Origin: Anisakis pegreffii
Taxonomy: Eukaryota > Nematoda > Chromadorea > Rhabditida > Anisakidae
Length of the DNA stretch: 64,000 nucleotides
Direction: 5' to 3'
Assembly: GCA_035041965.1 (NCBI GenBank)
Contig: JAPYMA010000560.1
Location: 1 to 64,000, forward strand
Shown here: piece by piece, positions 47,898-64,000 of the stretch
Numbering within the stretch: position 1 is the stretch's first letter
Layout of the letters: each line of letters starts with the position of its first letter
Notes under the pieces: generated by a model
Seen by the model: the letters and a program-made list of their open reading frames with translations, nothing else
What the model was told of the DNA's origin: nothing
Databases searched by the model: none
Position numbers and translations under genes: made by a program

Positions 47898-50074
47898 ATG
47901 GGGTGTGTTTGTGGAAAAGCGGATTTGGAAATTGACGAGAGGCAATTCAGGATCGATAGATTGCTCGCGAAAGGGTAATTGTAATGCTCGGTTTATACAA
48001 GCAAACAATCTTTCCGATCAAATCACCTGAGCACTAAACCTTTCGTTAAATTCATTCCATCTATTCAGTTTAAATCAGCTGCACTCGAATGAGTAGCGTT
48101 TAACAACTGAAAAACAATTTGTAGAGGATTCAGTGAAGTGTTCCTCGTAACAGAGGTAACTTCGTCAGCTAATAATAACCAGAAATGGGCACTGAAACGA
48201 ATCGAATGTCATTCGAAAGAAGACGCAAAACGTGTTCTCCTCGAAGTCGATATTCATCGCCGTTTCGGCTCACATCCGAACATACTCGCCATCGAATGCT
48301 TATGTGATGAACAGCTGAATGACAGTGTTCGACGATTCTCGCTTATATTCACTTTCTTCAAGGTTTTATTATTAAGAGATTCATTCTCACCTTAATGATT
48401 TTGTGATCGAACAGTTTTTGAAAGTAACATCTCGGCATCATTTATGGAGGATCTATTTTGCGCGGTGTTCTTCCCGGCAATACTTTAGATCAAGAGAAGT
48501 GAGCGGCGGTTCAGCACGCATTCAGCATTCTAGGAATGATCAGATTTTGTACTTTTATGTGACTTCCCAGTATTCATGTCCAGTCTTGAGGACTGGTCTA
48601 GTAACCTATTGCCATTGCTCTTAGTGCCAGGCAAATATCAGTGAAACTAATGAATAATCTTACAGAAAGGAACACTCCAAGATGAACTTTGTTTGAGGCG
48701 TACTCACACTGATTACATTGACCAAGAGCGTGTTCTGCGATTATTCAGTCAAATCTCAAATGCTTTATCATTCCTTCATTCCGCTTCGCCTCCTATTGCA
48801 CATAGGTCAATATCTACTTCTTGATTGAGATAACACTTCATTCAATTTTACCTCAATCACCTAATTTTAATCTTCTGAGTGTATGAACTCATTAGTCGAT
48901 CGTTTTTCTGTACGACATTTAATAGTTCAATGAATTTCATCACTCAATTGAATTTGATCACTCGCTTTATTGGCATGTATGAGGTTGATTTGGTCTGAGT
49001 AAAGGATTCGTGAAATTTACGAAGTGAACCTCGTTCTGTGCTTATTTGCAGAGACTTGAAACCGGGCAATGTTCTGATCAGCGGTGACGAACGTCCAGTT
49101 CTAATGGATTTCGGTTCATGTTGTGAATGCCCGATTTTCATCGAAAACAGCAAACAGTCACAGTTTCAACTGGTAATTGGCATTCTGTTCATCGTTTTAT
49201 GAGAGAACGATTTTGATATTGTGAAAGAACGAAGAATTACCACGGAAGAACAATGAAATTCAACGAAAATTAAGGATGAATCCGCTGAACTTTGTTCAAT
49301 GCCTTATCGCGCACCCGAGCTGTTCGTTTGTGCGGTTGGGTCTGTGATTGATCAATCGGTTGATATTTGGGTTTGTTACCGTTCTGACTGAACATAGCTT
49401 TGTCTTGTTGAATTTGGCATTCACAACTCTTCTAAAAGTTGTTTAGATTCTCTGTGAAACTTATTCTAAATAGTCAACGTAAACATTTGATAGGTTAAAA
49501 TCAGTTGATTCAAATAAGAGAAACTGATGGCGGCATCACATTTATCCATGAAGTTTCAAGCATTTGTGAACTGAAGCGCGTTGGAATAAAGAACAACCAA
49601 CGTGAATGCATTATTCAGTTGTGTTCATTTTCAGTCACTGGGTTGTGTTTTGTATGCGATTTGCTTCTTCCGATCACCGTTCGATGATATTCATGAGAGA
49701 GGTGACAGTATCGCGTTGGCTGTTCAGTCGGGAAAAATCAACTTCGATAAAAACCATCCGTTAGCATTTTCATTTTTTGATTTCCATTCTTAACCATTTA
49801 TCGAATTTTCCTTCCGATATATTGTTCCGAACTTCTGAGAAATATTACATCGAAATCTTGCTCAGCGACGTTTGTCATAAACGATAAAACTTTAAGAGAT
49901 ATTCCACGTTCGAAAGAACGACGTTCACTGGTGTGTCATACGATTCCTTCTGTTTTCAGGTTCTCTTCGAAAGTTATTGATTTGATTTTGACGTTGCTTA
50001 AAGTTGAACCGAATGATCGACCAACCATTCAGACTGTTTGCAGTGAACTTATATACCGATGCGAACAAGCATAA
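47898..50074 (+). CDS. STK16-type (NAK family) serine/threonine protein kinase
   Basis: Membrane-anchored Ser/Thr kinase; family members act at the Golgi and in secretion. Exons 47898-47974, 48125-48362, 48666-48805, 49052-49172, 49275-49370, 49635-49759 and 49960-50074 are all in phase and give 303 aa (human STK16 305). The start MGCVCGKADLE carries Gly2 for N-myristoylation and Cys3/Cys5 for palmitoylation, as in STK16. Kinase features: glycine-rich loop reduced to AKGGFSEVFLV (24-34), catalytic Lys50 in WALKR, FFKKGTLQDEL, HRDLKPGN (catalytic Asp153), MDFGS (Asp171), MPYRAPELF, VDIWSLGCVLYA, GDSIALAVQSGKI and NDRPTI. The protein is little more than the kinase domain, as expected. The loss of the first loop glycine is shared in spirit with NAK kinases that read GEGG. 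Confidence 0.93.
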
Positions 50075-50376
50075 CTAACAACCCGATCCTATATTGTTGA
50101 TTATGAATTCCTCATTGAATCATTCACTCATTACTCACCTTTCTGCATTTTCTATTTTTATTTCTAATAAAACTGAATATCCGTCAGATAAACGCTGTGT
50201 TGGTTTTGATTGTTTTTGGTTCGAGTTTAGTTCGATGTAACTCCTTCAAATCTAATAGTAAGTGACTGGTAGTGAAAGAATTCAGTGGAGAATGTATGGA
50301 TTAAACATGGATCACTGCACCATCCGATTCGTTTGAGCGCTAATAATCCCACGAACATGAATATTTTCTGCCTTTG

Positions 50377-50446
50377 TATCTCGCACTCTAACGTCAGAAT
50401 GCGTACTGCAAAGGCTTTACGCATTCTGACGTTAGAGTGCGAGATA
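50377..50446. repeat. Perfect inverted repeat, 29-bp arms and 12-nt loop
   Basis: Left arm 50377-50405 begins TATCTCGCACTCTAACGTCA; right arm 50418-50446 is its exact reverse complement; the loop is CTGCAAAGGCTT. Beyond an 8-nt bulge on the left (GCCTTTGT-like), pairing resumes for ATTTTCT/AGAAAAT. It lies ~300 bp after the kinase stop codon. Transcribed from either strand it would form a very stable hairpin. Confidence 0.8.
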
Positions 50447-50984
50447 GAAAATGCGATTAATTCTTATGAAACATGAACTGATTAGGAGATTTACCATCAA
50501 GCAGCATGTACACTAATACGACCGAAGTGAAGAATCGATGAAACACTTAACAACTACGGTAACAAAATTCCGTCTGATCCAGTACAGATTCAGCAGCTCT
50601 CACGAACGGATTACACGACACATTTGCGTTCAGCAAATAGGCATACGTAATTTTACACCAAATGTTAATTGCAAAACTCCGAGCACTTTTCAGTTCCGGG
50701 ATCATTTCTCAATTGCACGATAATCCACGGATTGAGCAACTTCAGAATCAACTTCAGAAGCAACTTCAGCAACTTTCAACACATTCTTCTTCAATCAGTG
50801 CATTCATATTGGCTTGTAAAACAGTGCATTAAACGAATCACAAAGGGAGTAGCAGCAAATCATTTTGAAATCTGCAAATAAAGCGGCGAGGGAGGATTTT
50901 AGAGGATATACTTTTGAAAAGGCTAGGAACGTACTTCAATGGTATGCACTCACCTACACTACGGACTAATGATAGCAACCGAAC

Positions 50985-51140
50985 GACGGTCGGTTGGAAT
51001 TCCGACTATCGGCAATTCAAAATTTCAGTTCAATCGGATTCCGAGCGAACAATTCTGATAGTCGGTCGAAATTTCGACTGTCAGAATGCTACCGAAATTT
51101 CATATCGGTTGGATTCCGATCGACAATTCAAGATGGGTAT
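50985..51140. repeat. Cluster of short degenerate direct and inverted repeats
   Basis: Three related blocks carry CGGTTGGAATTCCGAC, AATCGGATTCCGAGCGAACAATTC and CGGTTGGATTCCGATCGACAATTC, each followed by AATTTC-type sequence. Between them CGACTATCGG and CTGATAGTCGG form inverted partners. Unit size is irregular (about 46 and 72 bp), so this is a decayed small repeat rather than a clean satellite. Confidence 0.6.
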
Positions 51141-53046
51141 ATTGCCAACATTGTAGAAAATGCATTTTACCAAATCTTGAAGTCCTGGGATTTTTCGGAA
51201 TATGAATGCTGGCATTGGGATTGAGAATGAAAAGTAGAGATTCTGAGAATTTGTACTCTTGAGCCTCGATCCCGATTAAATAATCCATTAAAGTAATTGC
51301 TCGATTAACTTCACCTATATTTCAGTGATCAATAAGAAAGATTAATGATGCATACGACTGCTGACAAGAGTGATAAGTTTGTCGAGGTAATCTTCAGATT
51401 GTGTTCTCCTCTGATTCGATCTGATCTTTTAATCATCTAATAATAAGTATCTAAAACGAACTGCATTCAACCATCCTCCTACAAAACTTTCTTTACAGCA
51501 GTCTGCCTCTTCATATAATACTCTTATGACATTTTCAGATGTTTTATCAACCGTTCGAAATATTAGTCTAATCGTTTGATGCATGAAGAAGATGGGTCTA
51601 TCACGAGAATTTCAAGTGTGTGTGCTGAAATGGAGACAAGACGATAATTGTGGTGAATCAGGATTTAGACGAGTCAGGATTTAGATGATCTTATCGCTGA
51701 TCGTGCTTTGCACTCGGCATTCTCAATAAGATGCCACATTCCATACATTTATATTCCATATTCCCGATCATTTCCCATCATTACCGCGAGTATTACCAAA
51801 TCTCATCTCATTCATTTTCTGCTTCGTTCGTTACTGTCATTATTCACCGTTCCATTTCATAAAAGCAAGTTTGTTTGTTCGCCTCACTTGCGAATGTTCA
51901 TCAAAACAGTTCAGAAACATTTCAGCATATCAGCTGAATTGATAATAATGGTATATGCTCTCTGATTTTGAGCGACAGATTGATTGAAAGTCTGCCTTCT
52001 CATTCCCCAGTGAATAATCATACTTTCCTGTAATTATTAAAAGTTATCTGTTGGAAAAGCCGATTCCAAACACATTCAATTATCACTTGATTATTTGAAA
52101 TCGAAAAAAACACTATGTACGTTTTGTCTTTTTGCTCACATCGAACGTTTCAATTTTGTCTTTTCATATTTCTCACATCGAATTGGAACCTTCAAATTTC
52201 AAATGGCCCATATCAACGTACTCTTTCAGTAACTTATTACAATCTTCACATTATTCAGTCAAATGAATCGAATAAAATTCGTTCAGCAAATTCGAGCAAC
52301 TCCAGCAAATTCGTTCCATTGCTTAGAGAGTCATTGTTTGATCGCATCTTAATTTCACAATATGTTGTTCTTCTTTCTTCTCTTTAATATTTCACAATTG
52401 ATCCACATGACATCCAGTTATTTTATTTTATTGCCTCATTGATTCTCAACGTCTTCAGAAGCAGAAGAACGTTCACTATTCATTATCAAATAAGCAGAAA
52501 TACAGAAGAAAAACAGTGTTAATTGTGCATAATTGTAGTGTGATAAGAATAGAGGTGTTAACTGTAGTGTGTACTAACATTGTCGATTGTTGTGATGTGT
52601 GCTATGAAGATCAGTGTATCAGATGAACATTTTTCTCGAGTATCTAATCTTCATTTATCATTTGCGATCATTCCTATGATCCAATCGAGATCCTCACGCC
52701 ATTCTTTTCGTGGTGATTCAATTTTTCGTTTCGTTTATAATTGACACTCGTTATTTCTTACTTTCAATGACTGATTTCTGACTTAAAAAGTTCTACGACT
52801 TTTCACATCGACAAAGTCTGAAAATGTATGCTCGCCCTAACATTACGAAGTGTACTTGCTAACACACTCCCAAAAAATAATATCGTATATGCAGTGTTAT
52901 CCACTAAATGAAACTGTTCACAGATGCGGAGTATGTTCATAAGAAATCGATGAAAGATCACTCAGTTGAACGAAGACTGTTTGTTTTCAGAGCTGAAATG
53001 TCGAGACTGAAGTTATGAAAAAGGAAGTTCAGTGAATTTATGCAAA

Positions 53047-53181
53047 ATGTCAGAAAGTTTGACTTCGTTGAGATCAGTGAACGAGATCCAAGATCGAATA
53101 TTCGAGCAGCATCAAAATGCCGAACGTATTCTACCAACAAACTCCAAAATCGTGCAGAATCGATTATCTGATTTCAGTTAG
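53047..53181 (+). CDS. Isolated small open frame, doubtful
   Basis: ATG to TAG, 44 codons, with an even, hydrophilic and helix-prone composition (NEIQDRIFEQHQNAER). The frame is open 11 further codons upstream. No splice partners, family resemblance or nearby exons. Another frame over the same stretch is also open for ~47 codons, which weakens the case. Confidence 0.15.
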   Translation: MSESLTSLRSVNEIQDRIFEQHQNAERILPTNSKIVQNRLSDFS

Positions 53182-53577
53182 TTCCTTACATTCTGTCCCT
53201 ATCTGCAAGATTATGATCTTTGCACAACCAGTCATCAACAATCGCAGACTCACGATCAGTGTTTTCAGAATTCTCAGATTGATTTGATTCATTCCCGAGT
53301 AGAGTTGTTCAATTCTGAGCTTAGCGTGTATCCTGTAATTAAGGTCTGTCTTATAATGCTCCCAAGTGCTCATCGTCCAATCAGATGTGCGCAAAAATAA
53401 AAACTTCAAAGTATCCCGGATGTGAAAGTTAATTGGTTCTGAGAGAGAATAAACGAATGTTTCTTTTAAAAACAATCACAAAACTTCCTTCGTTCGAAAT
53501 TCTGTCGGTTGTCTCACAGCCGACAGTAAATCAACGTTGCATTATCACGAACCATGGCATCACGCATCGCATTCGAT

Positions 53578-54388
53578 CAGTGGTTCTCATAGGGGGTGAA
53601 ATTACTCATTTTGGCTAATTTGGAGATGTCAAGGAGTAATGGAGGGGGTCGGGAAATTACTGTTGTGTGCAGTTGTGATGTTATGATAGAACGCCATTGT
53701 GATGGTGTTTTTTAACTCGAGTATGTAAATGCGGTTAGTTGATGGCAACACTTTTCATTATCCTATTTTCTGAGTATCATTAGCTCGTCCGGGCCTAACA
53801 TGGTTTTCATTCGTTTTGACAGGATTTTCATTCTTTTCCATGCTGCTATAATCACTCTCATAGCTTTTATCACCAAAAGTGTTCTCTTCTGCTAATTTCT
53901 CATTCATTTCACTGAATAATTAAAGTCAAATTCTCATTCTATCAAACACACTATGTAATTGATCATTTGATTGTCGAATGTTGTTGACAAATAATATTCG
54001 ACTGCTGTATTGTTAATTTCGGCTGTCAACACTCGTCAACGCATCCAATAAATAGTATATGCTACAGAATAAGAAATTGTTTCGAGGTGTGAAGCGAAAT
54101 GAGATGAAGTGAATGAGAGAAAGTCATCAATAGAACTGTATTCGCATGAAATAGCTATGAGAGTGAATACAACACGTCTGAAAAGAATGAGAACCCATCT
54201 AAATCAGTTCGAAATGGGTGTGTCATAGATAATAGCTTTTCATGCAGTCATAATCCATTGCAGTATTGCGCAATAGAACGGTCTAGGACAGTGATGTTAA
54301 GTTTTTGCATCAAGAAGGGGGAGGGGGTATCGGCGGCCTACCAGATCATCAAAAGGGGTAATGGAGCACCCGAACGTGAGAACCACTG
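53578..54388 (+). mobile_element. Complete non-autonomous hAT-like foldback element, copy 3
   Basis: 811 bp with 12-bp terminal inverted repeats CAGTGGTTCTCA: left at 53578-53589 and, as TGAGAACCACTG, right at 54377-54388. The flanking octamers CATTCGAT (53570-53577) and CATTAGGT (54389-54396) match at 6 of 8 positions, consistent with an aged 8-bp hAT target-site duplication. The body aligns with copies 1 and 2 in IFT139 and has the same diverged palindrome; ~110 bp near the right end (GGGGGAGGGGGTATCGGC region) are unique to this copy. No transposase frame. Confidence 0.85.
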
Positions 54389-55473
54389 CATTAGGTCATC
54401 ATGAATTCTCATATTGGTATCATATCATCTCATCATCATTATTATATTTTATTGAATTATCTTTATCATCATTTTATCATCTCATTTTTCTATTGGTACT
54501 TTTGGAAGAATTTTCTTTTCAAATTGTAGCAAAACAAAAAAGAGGCTCATGAGAACGTCGAAACATAAGCAGATGAATGTTTAAATGATGCAGAATTTGT
54601 GCTACTAACGATAAGTATTTCTTGAAACAAGTCAGAATTTGTCTTCCAAACGAAATTCAATTCTGATAAAAATTCAGTGAATTAAACAGCGTTGATACTT
54701 GAAGTGTGTTGATTTGCTAATCGTTGCAATAATCATAGAAGCGTTGAGCAAGCGATTTGCTTAGATTACTGAATGAAATTCTGCATTAAGAAGATGCTTT
54801 AAGCTGATGCATATGCACACTTAAGGAGTTTAACATTTGGCAGCAGGATTTGAATGAATTGAACGAAGTGAAGTTGAGTGTGCAAGGAATTATCATCATA
54901 AAAGATTAGTGAAACAAACGGAGTGGAAGTAATACCATATGCGATGCACTTGTGCCTCGATGTGATTTTGATCATCGAAGATAAATGAATTCTGATCACA
55001 CTCAGGGAGGGGCAACAGCATTCTAAAGTTCAACCAAATTTCGTCCATGATTAATCTCAAGTCTCAGTGCCTACCTTACCACTTTATAAGATATTTCTGC
55101 CAAAAATTTCTTGATCATTTAAAGAAATGACGACAGATGTGGACAAATTTACGCTTTTTCAAAAATTATAACACTTCACATCCTTCAGTACACATGCAAT
55201 GCTCTATGGGAAATGGCAGTACATCAGAGTTCGCTTTTAGGTCATTCATACCATCATATCTTATCGACATCTTCATGACTGCTCGTTACAGTTAGATTTT
55301 AGCAATATTGTAGATCAGATGAGAAATTATTTGATTATATTCACTATGAAACAACACTTCAAGAAAAGAGCGATAATGGTTCTAGCTTCGTTGATTGCTA
55401 TGTTTTGGGCAGTGCAATGCTCAGAAGAATCGCATAGCTTGAATTCAATAAAGCATTCTCCATTCATAATGAC

Positions 55474-60747
<5,274 letters not shown>

Positions 60748-62761
60748 GACCGTGATATTCAAGCAGATTGTCTTCAGCGCCTATCAAAGGACCTTCTTGA
60801 GGGATCAGGATATACAGCGAAGACGAGCAATTGCTGTCCAAATGCAGTTCTTAAAATGGCTTTGCCCAACACTCTCCGACCCGCTCAAAACTGTTCTAGT
60901 CTTTCAGTCGTTCTGTTCCGTGACTTTCTTGATTCTAAATGTATTTTGACTCCATTCCATCTTTTTCCCTTCTTGATACATGCTAAATTGAATTCATAAA
61001 AAACTTAGTAACATATCCATTTGTTAGGTTCAAAACATATATAACAATAACAACAACTGTGTGAATGAATATTTAGCCGTTGTTTTCTGCATGCGGTCAT
61101 TTTTGAACGGCGAGAGGGTCGTTGAATGCAAGCAGTAGATAAGATCACTGATGCGTTGTATTCATGGCGTATTTGAGAAGATTCTGTGCGATTCTATAGC
61201 CTCTCAAGCAGCCGTGCTAAGCAAGCTTCGATAATTCAAGGTATTTGTGAATACATTCCTAAAAACTTGAACTACAATCAAAGATACCGACCGGTCTAAT
61301 GCATCCTCAATGGAACGATCGGAATGGAATCAGTAGGGTGACGCTAAAAATGAAGTTTCGTTCCGAAGTGCAATTAGATATCTCATGAAGAGATAGATCA
61401 CTGTTCACGATCACTCTTCCATGCATCAATTAATCTGCTGCAGTCGATACAAAACAAAACCGAATTGTTGAGTATGTACGATCCAATCTGCCGAATTTGT
61501 CGGGTTGAAATGATGCTACGAAGCGGTTGATTGTGACTCAACTGTACGCGTATATTTGAAGATTGAAATTTTTTCATCCAAAATTATACTTGCTATCTCA
61601 ACGAATCACTGTCAATGTTTTATTTTCATCTCCAAACGATAATAATTGTTACTGAAATTATAACTCTTTTTCCAATTCTAATTTTCTTGAATATCCATTT
61701 GTTGCTCTGTCGTTTCAAAATATACGCATGATTATAAAAATTTATATTTCTTTACTTTAATTCACATCGCTCTGTAACATATGGATTTTCTTTTCACGAT
61801 GACACTATATTTAAGAAAATCATTAAGGAGTTTACAGTAATGAAACTTAAAGAAGCATGCAAAATTTTCGTCGAGAAAGCGCATTTATTTGTTTATTCGA
61901 ATGAGATGGAACAAAGAAGATGCAAGATTCGAAATTATCAACTTTAGAAATATGAAATGTGATTATTAGGATCAATAAAACAACGTTAACAAGATACTTA
62001 CTCCCTTGCTCTGAACTCACCAATCCAACAGAGACGATTAAAGTTACACAAGTTCAGTAAGGTAAGAAGATGAATCGTAAAAACAAACGAGGTACGCATT
62101 AAACACAGAAAGGCAATGTAAAAAATATGTTGGAAGAAATCTTTATAGAGCACTGGAATAATACTAAAACATCGTAGCAATGATGCTGACAAGAATAGCA
62201 TTAATCAAATAACTGAAGTAATGATAACATTTTAAAAAATAATAGTAAATACAATCATGATCATAAGAAATGGGACGTTGCAACGCGAATTGAACAACAC
62301 TTAAAAATCGACAACGAAGGCAAATTGTGGAAACAACAAAATAATGCGCAGGAATGTAAGCCGTTAGAATGTAACAGTGACGACAGAAATTGCCAGAGAA
62401 ATAAGCAAATGTTAATGAATAAAATCGCCTGGTGCGAGCTAATCTTTAAGCGATAAAAAAGATACATGAGGCAAACCAAAGCATCTGCAGTTCCAGTTAT
62501 TACTACCATGAAAAGCGATTCAAGAACCCCTTTGATTGGAAAAAGTGAATTTCAGCGAGAAATTGCGAAAGTATTCAAGAGAATTTTTGGAATTAGAAAA
62601 CTTTTAATCAAAAATTTTGAACTTTCTGCACAATTGATTGTGATGCGTTCTCGTTTCGAATCCCAGGATTATTTCTCATATAATTCTACTGATGAATTTC
62701 GAGATTGTAAGCCATTGTTTCGTTACATCAAATTTGTTCATAAGTACGAGTAACAGTGAAC
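60748..62761. other. Intergenic, 3' flanks of Dachshund and GMF
   Basis: Mostly featureless AT-rich sequence between two genes that converge. The only long frame is 62466-62753 on the plus strand, listed separately. No RNA gene recognised. Confidence 0.4.
62466..62753 (+). CDS. Hypothetical 95-codon open frame antisense-adjacent to GMF
   Basis: ATG to TAA without introns. The predicted protein is basic with some hydrophobic-amphipathic stretches (KVFKRIFGIRKLLIKNFEL) and no recognised motif. It ends 8 bp before the GMF stop codon on the opposite strand. It may be part of the GMF 3' untranslated region read backwards; a real single-exon gene would be unusual among its intron-rich neighbours. 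Confidence 0.2.
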   Translation: MRQTKASAVPVITTMKSDSRTPLIGKSEFQREIAKVFKRIFGIRKLLIKNFELSAQLIVMRSRFESQDYFSYNSTDEFRDCKPLFRYIKFVHKYE

Positions 62762-63719
62762 TCAGTTCATCTTAGAGTCAAGTAATTCTTGCGTCAGCTC
62801 TTCAACTTCACGTATTTCGATACTCTGAAATATGCATCAACCGATCACTATTCGTGCCATTTCAGGTGAACTACGGTAATACCATAAAATCATTTCTCCT
62901 TGCACCTATGCCAAAAGTGCTCATCCAAAATGCATTTTGAGAACGTTTAATCACTTCAATCAACTACGAACAGTGCAAGAGATACAAAAAAATATACAAT
63001 AAATACCCTTGTCAGTTGACACTCCCTCACCAGATTGTTCCTACTGCCAGCATACAGCATTTGCACATCTGGACAGCAATCTAAATAATACAACGTACAC
63101 TCAATCAATCATTCAGGCACATTCAAACCAAATGCTCATAATTTAAAGGGAATGAATGAAGGCTGACAAAAGGCGATCGTCACCTGAAGGTGTGTAGAAA
63201 ATGAGACATAGCGGGAACGACTCACGACCATCCGAATGTGTTAGTTTGTAACTGATCAGAATATATCTGGGTTGTTGCGATGGTAATTCATCACAAATCT
63301 CCTCAATGGTGCAATCCTTAATGTATCACATATCATTTCGAACATTTATGTATATCAGAATAGTGATGAGAGCGTCAGCTTTGTAGCATAATTCCATTCA
63401 GTGATAACTATCATGAACAATGCATGCGTTGTCATTGTGAAATCAATATTATTAAAGTCCTCATTAGATCTCATATTCGTGGCATCAATTGAGTGTCGAT
63501 ACGTGGAATTTGAAGAAAATTGAGGCGATAATGCAGAATCTTCTAGAAAGCGAACTTCCTTACATTAGGAAAAGAGCTAAAAGTTTTGTCTAAAGTGCTT
63601 ACTTCAAGTCGCTCATCAATCAACAGTTTCTGGTCGTTCCGGTCGATTTTCACTGAAAATTTCAACTCTTCACTAAAATGTTCATTCGTTTTTAATCGAG
63701 TATGAATAGAACATACTGA
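62762..63719 (-). CDS. Glia maturation factor (ADF-homology protein), first exon not found
   Basis: GMF is an ADF/cofilin-fold protein that binds the Arp2/3 complex and promotes actin-branch disassembly. Minus-strand exons 63719-63603, 63316-63184, 63080-63007 and 62824-62762 join in phase to 128 residues; with a short initiating exon this matches the usual ~140 aa. Family strings in order: KFSVKIDRNDQKLLIDERLE, EEICDELPSQQPRYILISYK, THSDGRESFPLCLIFYTPSG, DVQMLYAGSRNNLV and SIEIREVEELTQELL. The order and lengths match GMF rather than cofilin or twinfilin. No in-frame ATG lies just upstream of the first exon given, so the start is in a further exon between 63720 and 64000 or beyond the window. 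Confidence 0.9.
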
Positions 63720-64000
63720 CTGTTCATGTAATGCTTCAAATATATGAACATCACCGGCGGAATCGTGAATTTTGCAGCGATTAATCAGCGAAACGATAAC
63801 TGCCCCACATAATTTCTGTTCAAAATACGTAAACTTGTCTTCTTTAGAGAATGGAATACACTAATTGTAAGCGAACAACTGATCAAATGAAATGAAACTG
63901 CTGCAAAATGACTGCGTATTCCAGAACTGGAACTGATTATGATTTGGGGGTATCATGAACAAATCAAAACTTCTGAATGTGGCAAAAAAGTCCTTTAGTG
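63720..64000. other. Probable GMF intron or 5' flank
   Basis: On the minus strand the GMF reading frame stays open for about 45 more codons beyond the acceptor at 63720, but without an ATG and without likeness to the GMF N-terminus. I read this as intron or 5' flank; the first GMF exon was not located. Confidence 0.35.

Larger units (their letters stand above)
50075..55473. other. Large intergenic region upstream of the Dachshund gene
   Basis: About 5.4 kb without a supported exon chain. It contains the hairpin at 50377-50446, a short CAACTTCAG array at 50737-50781, the inverted/tandem patch at 50985-51140, an isolated 44-codon frame at 53047-53181, and the complete hAT element at 53578-54388. 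The remainder is AT-rich. A developmental transcription factor often has long regulatory flanks, so enhancers may lie here. Confidence 0.45.

Noticed and set aside
62640..62680. tRNA-like T-loop sequence (GTTTCGAATCCCAGG)
   Set aside because: No acceptor stem, D-arm or anticodon arm could be placed at the proper distance.
63720..63860. In-frame upstream extension of GMF on the minus strand
   Set aside because: Open but lacks an ATG and would make GMF about 45 residues too long with no likeness to the family.

Overview
The window looks like a piece of an animal nuclear genome, most probably a nematode. It is AT-rich and intron-dense. Most exons are 60-250 bp, almost all introns are GT-AG, at least one intron is about 35 nt, and the gene set is metazoan (intraflagellar transport, Dachshund, cullin-1, collagen galactosyltransferase). 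There is no prokaryotic organisation. The phylum is inferred from gene structure and residue choice, not proven. I built exon models by hand by joining reading frames at splice sites of matching phase; each finished model came out in frame and close to the usual length of its family.

Layout, left to right. 1-113 (+): last exon of an unidentified gene. 880-1348 (-): two exons of a possible zinc-finger gene. 1585-3600: diverging satellite with a ~406-bp dimeric period. 5904-11051 (-): PPM1D/WIP1-like PP2C phosphatase (919 aa). 12881-14162 (-): DPH6 diphthine-ammonia ligase (250 aa). 15972-29054 (+): IFT139/TTC21B (30 exons, 1333 aa), with two hAT-type repeats in opposite orientation in its introns. 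29626-33950 (-): RecQ1/RECQL helicase (630 aa). 34859-41042 (+): cullin-1 (788 aa). 44131-47354 (+): GT25 collagen galactosyltransferase ending in KDEL. 47898-50074 (+): STK16-type kinase (303 aa). 53578-54388: complete non-autonomous hAT element. 55474-60747 (+): Dachshund homologue (495 aa). 62762-63719 (-): glia maturation factor, lacking its first exon.

The genes do not form one pathway. They fall into ordinary animal functions: stress phosphatase signalling, EF2 modification, cilium transport, DNA unwinding, SCF ubiquitin ligation, collagen glycosylation, Golgi-linked kinase signalling, retinal-determination-type transcription control and actin-branch disassembly. DPH6/IFT139 and RecQ1/cul-1 are head-to-head pairs that may share promoters; the first interval holds a sequence fitting the RFX/DAF-19 X-box consensus, as expected for a cilium gene.

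I did not see a clearly new biological system. The best leads are the X-box, the foldback hAT family (one copy ends 16 nt before an IFT139 exon), a perfect 29-bp hairpin downstream of the kinase gene, the CRE-like repeat cluster, and the altered first DXD motif of the glycosyltransferase.
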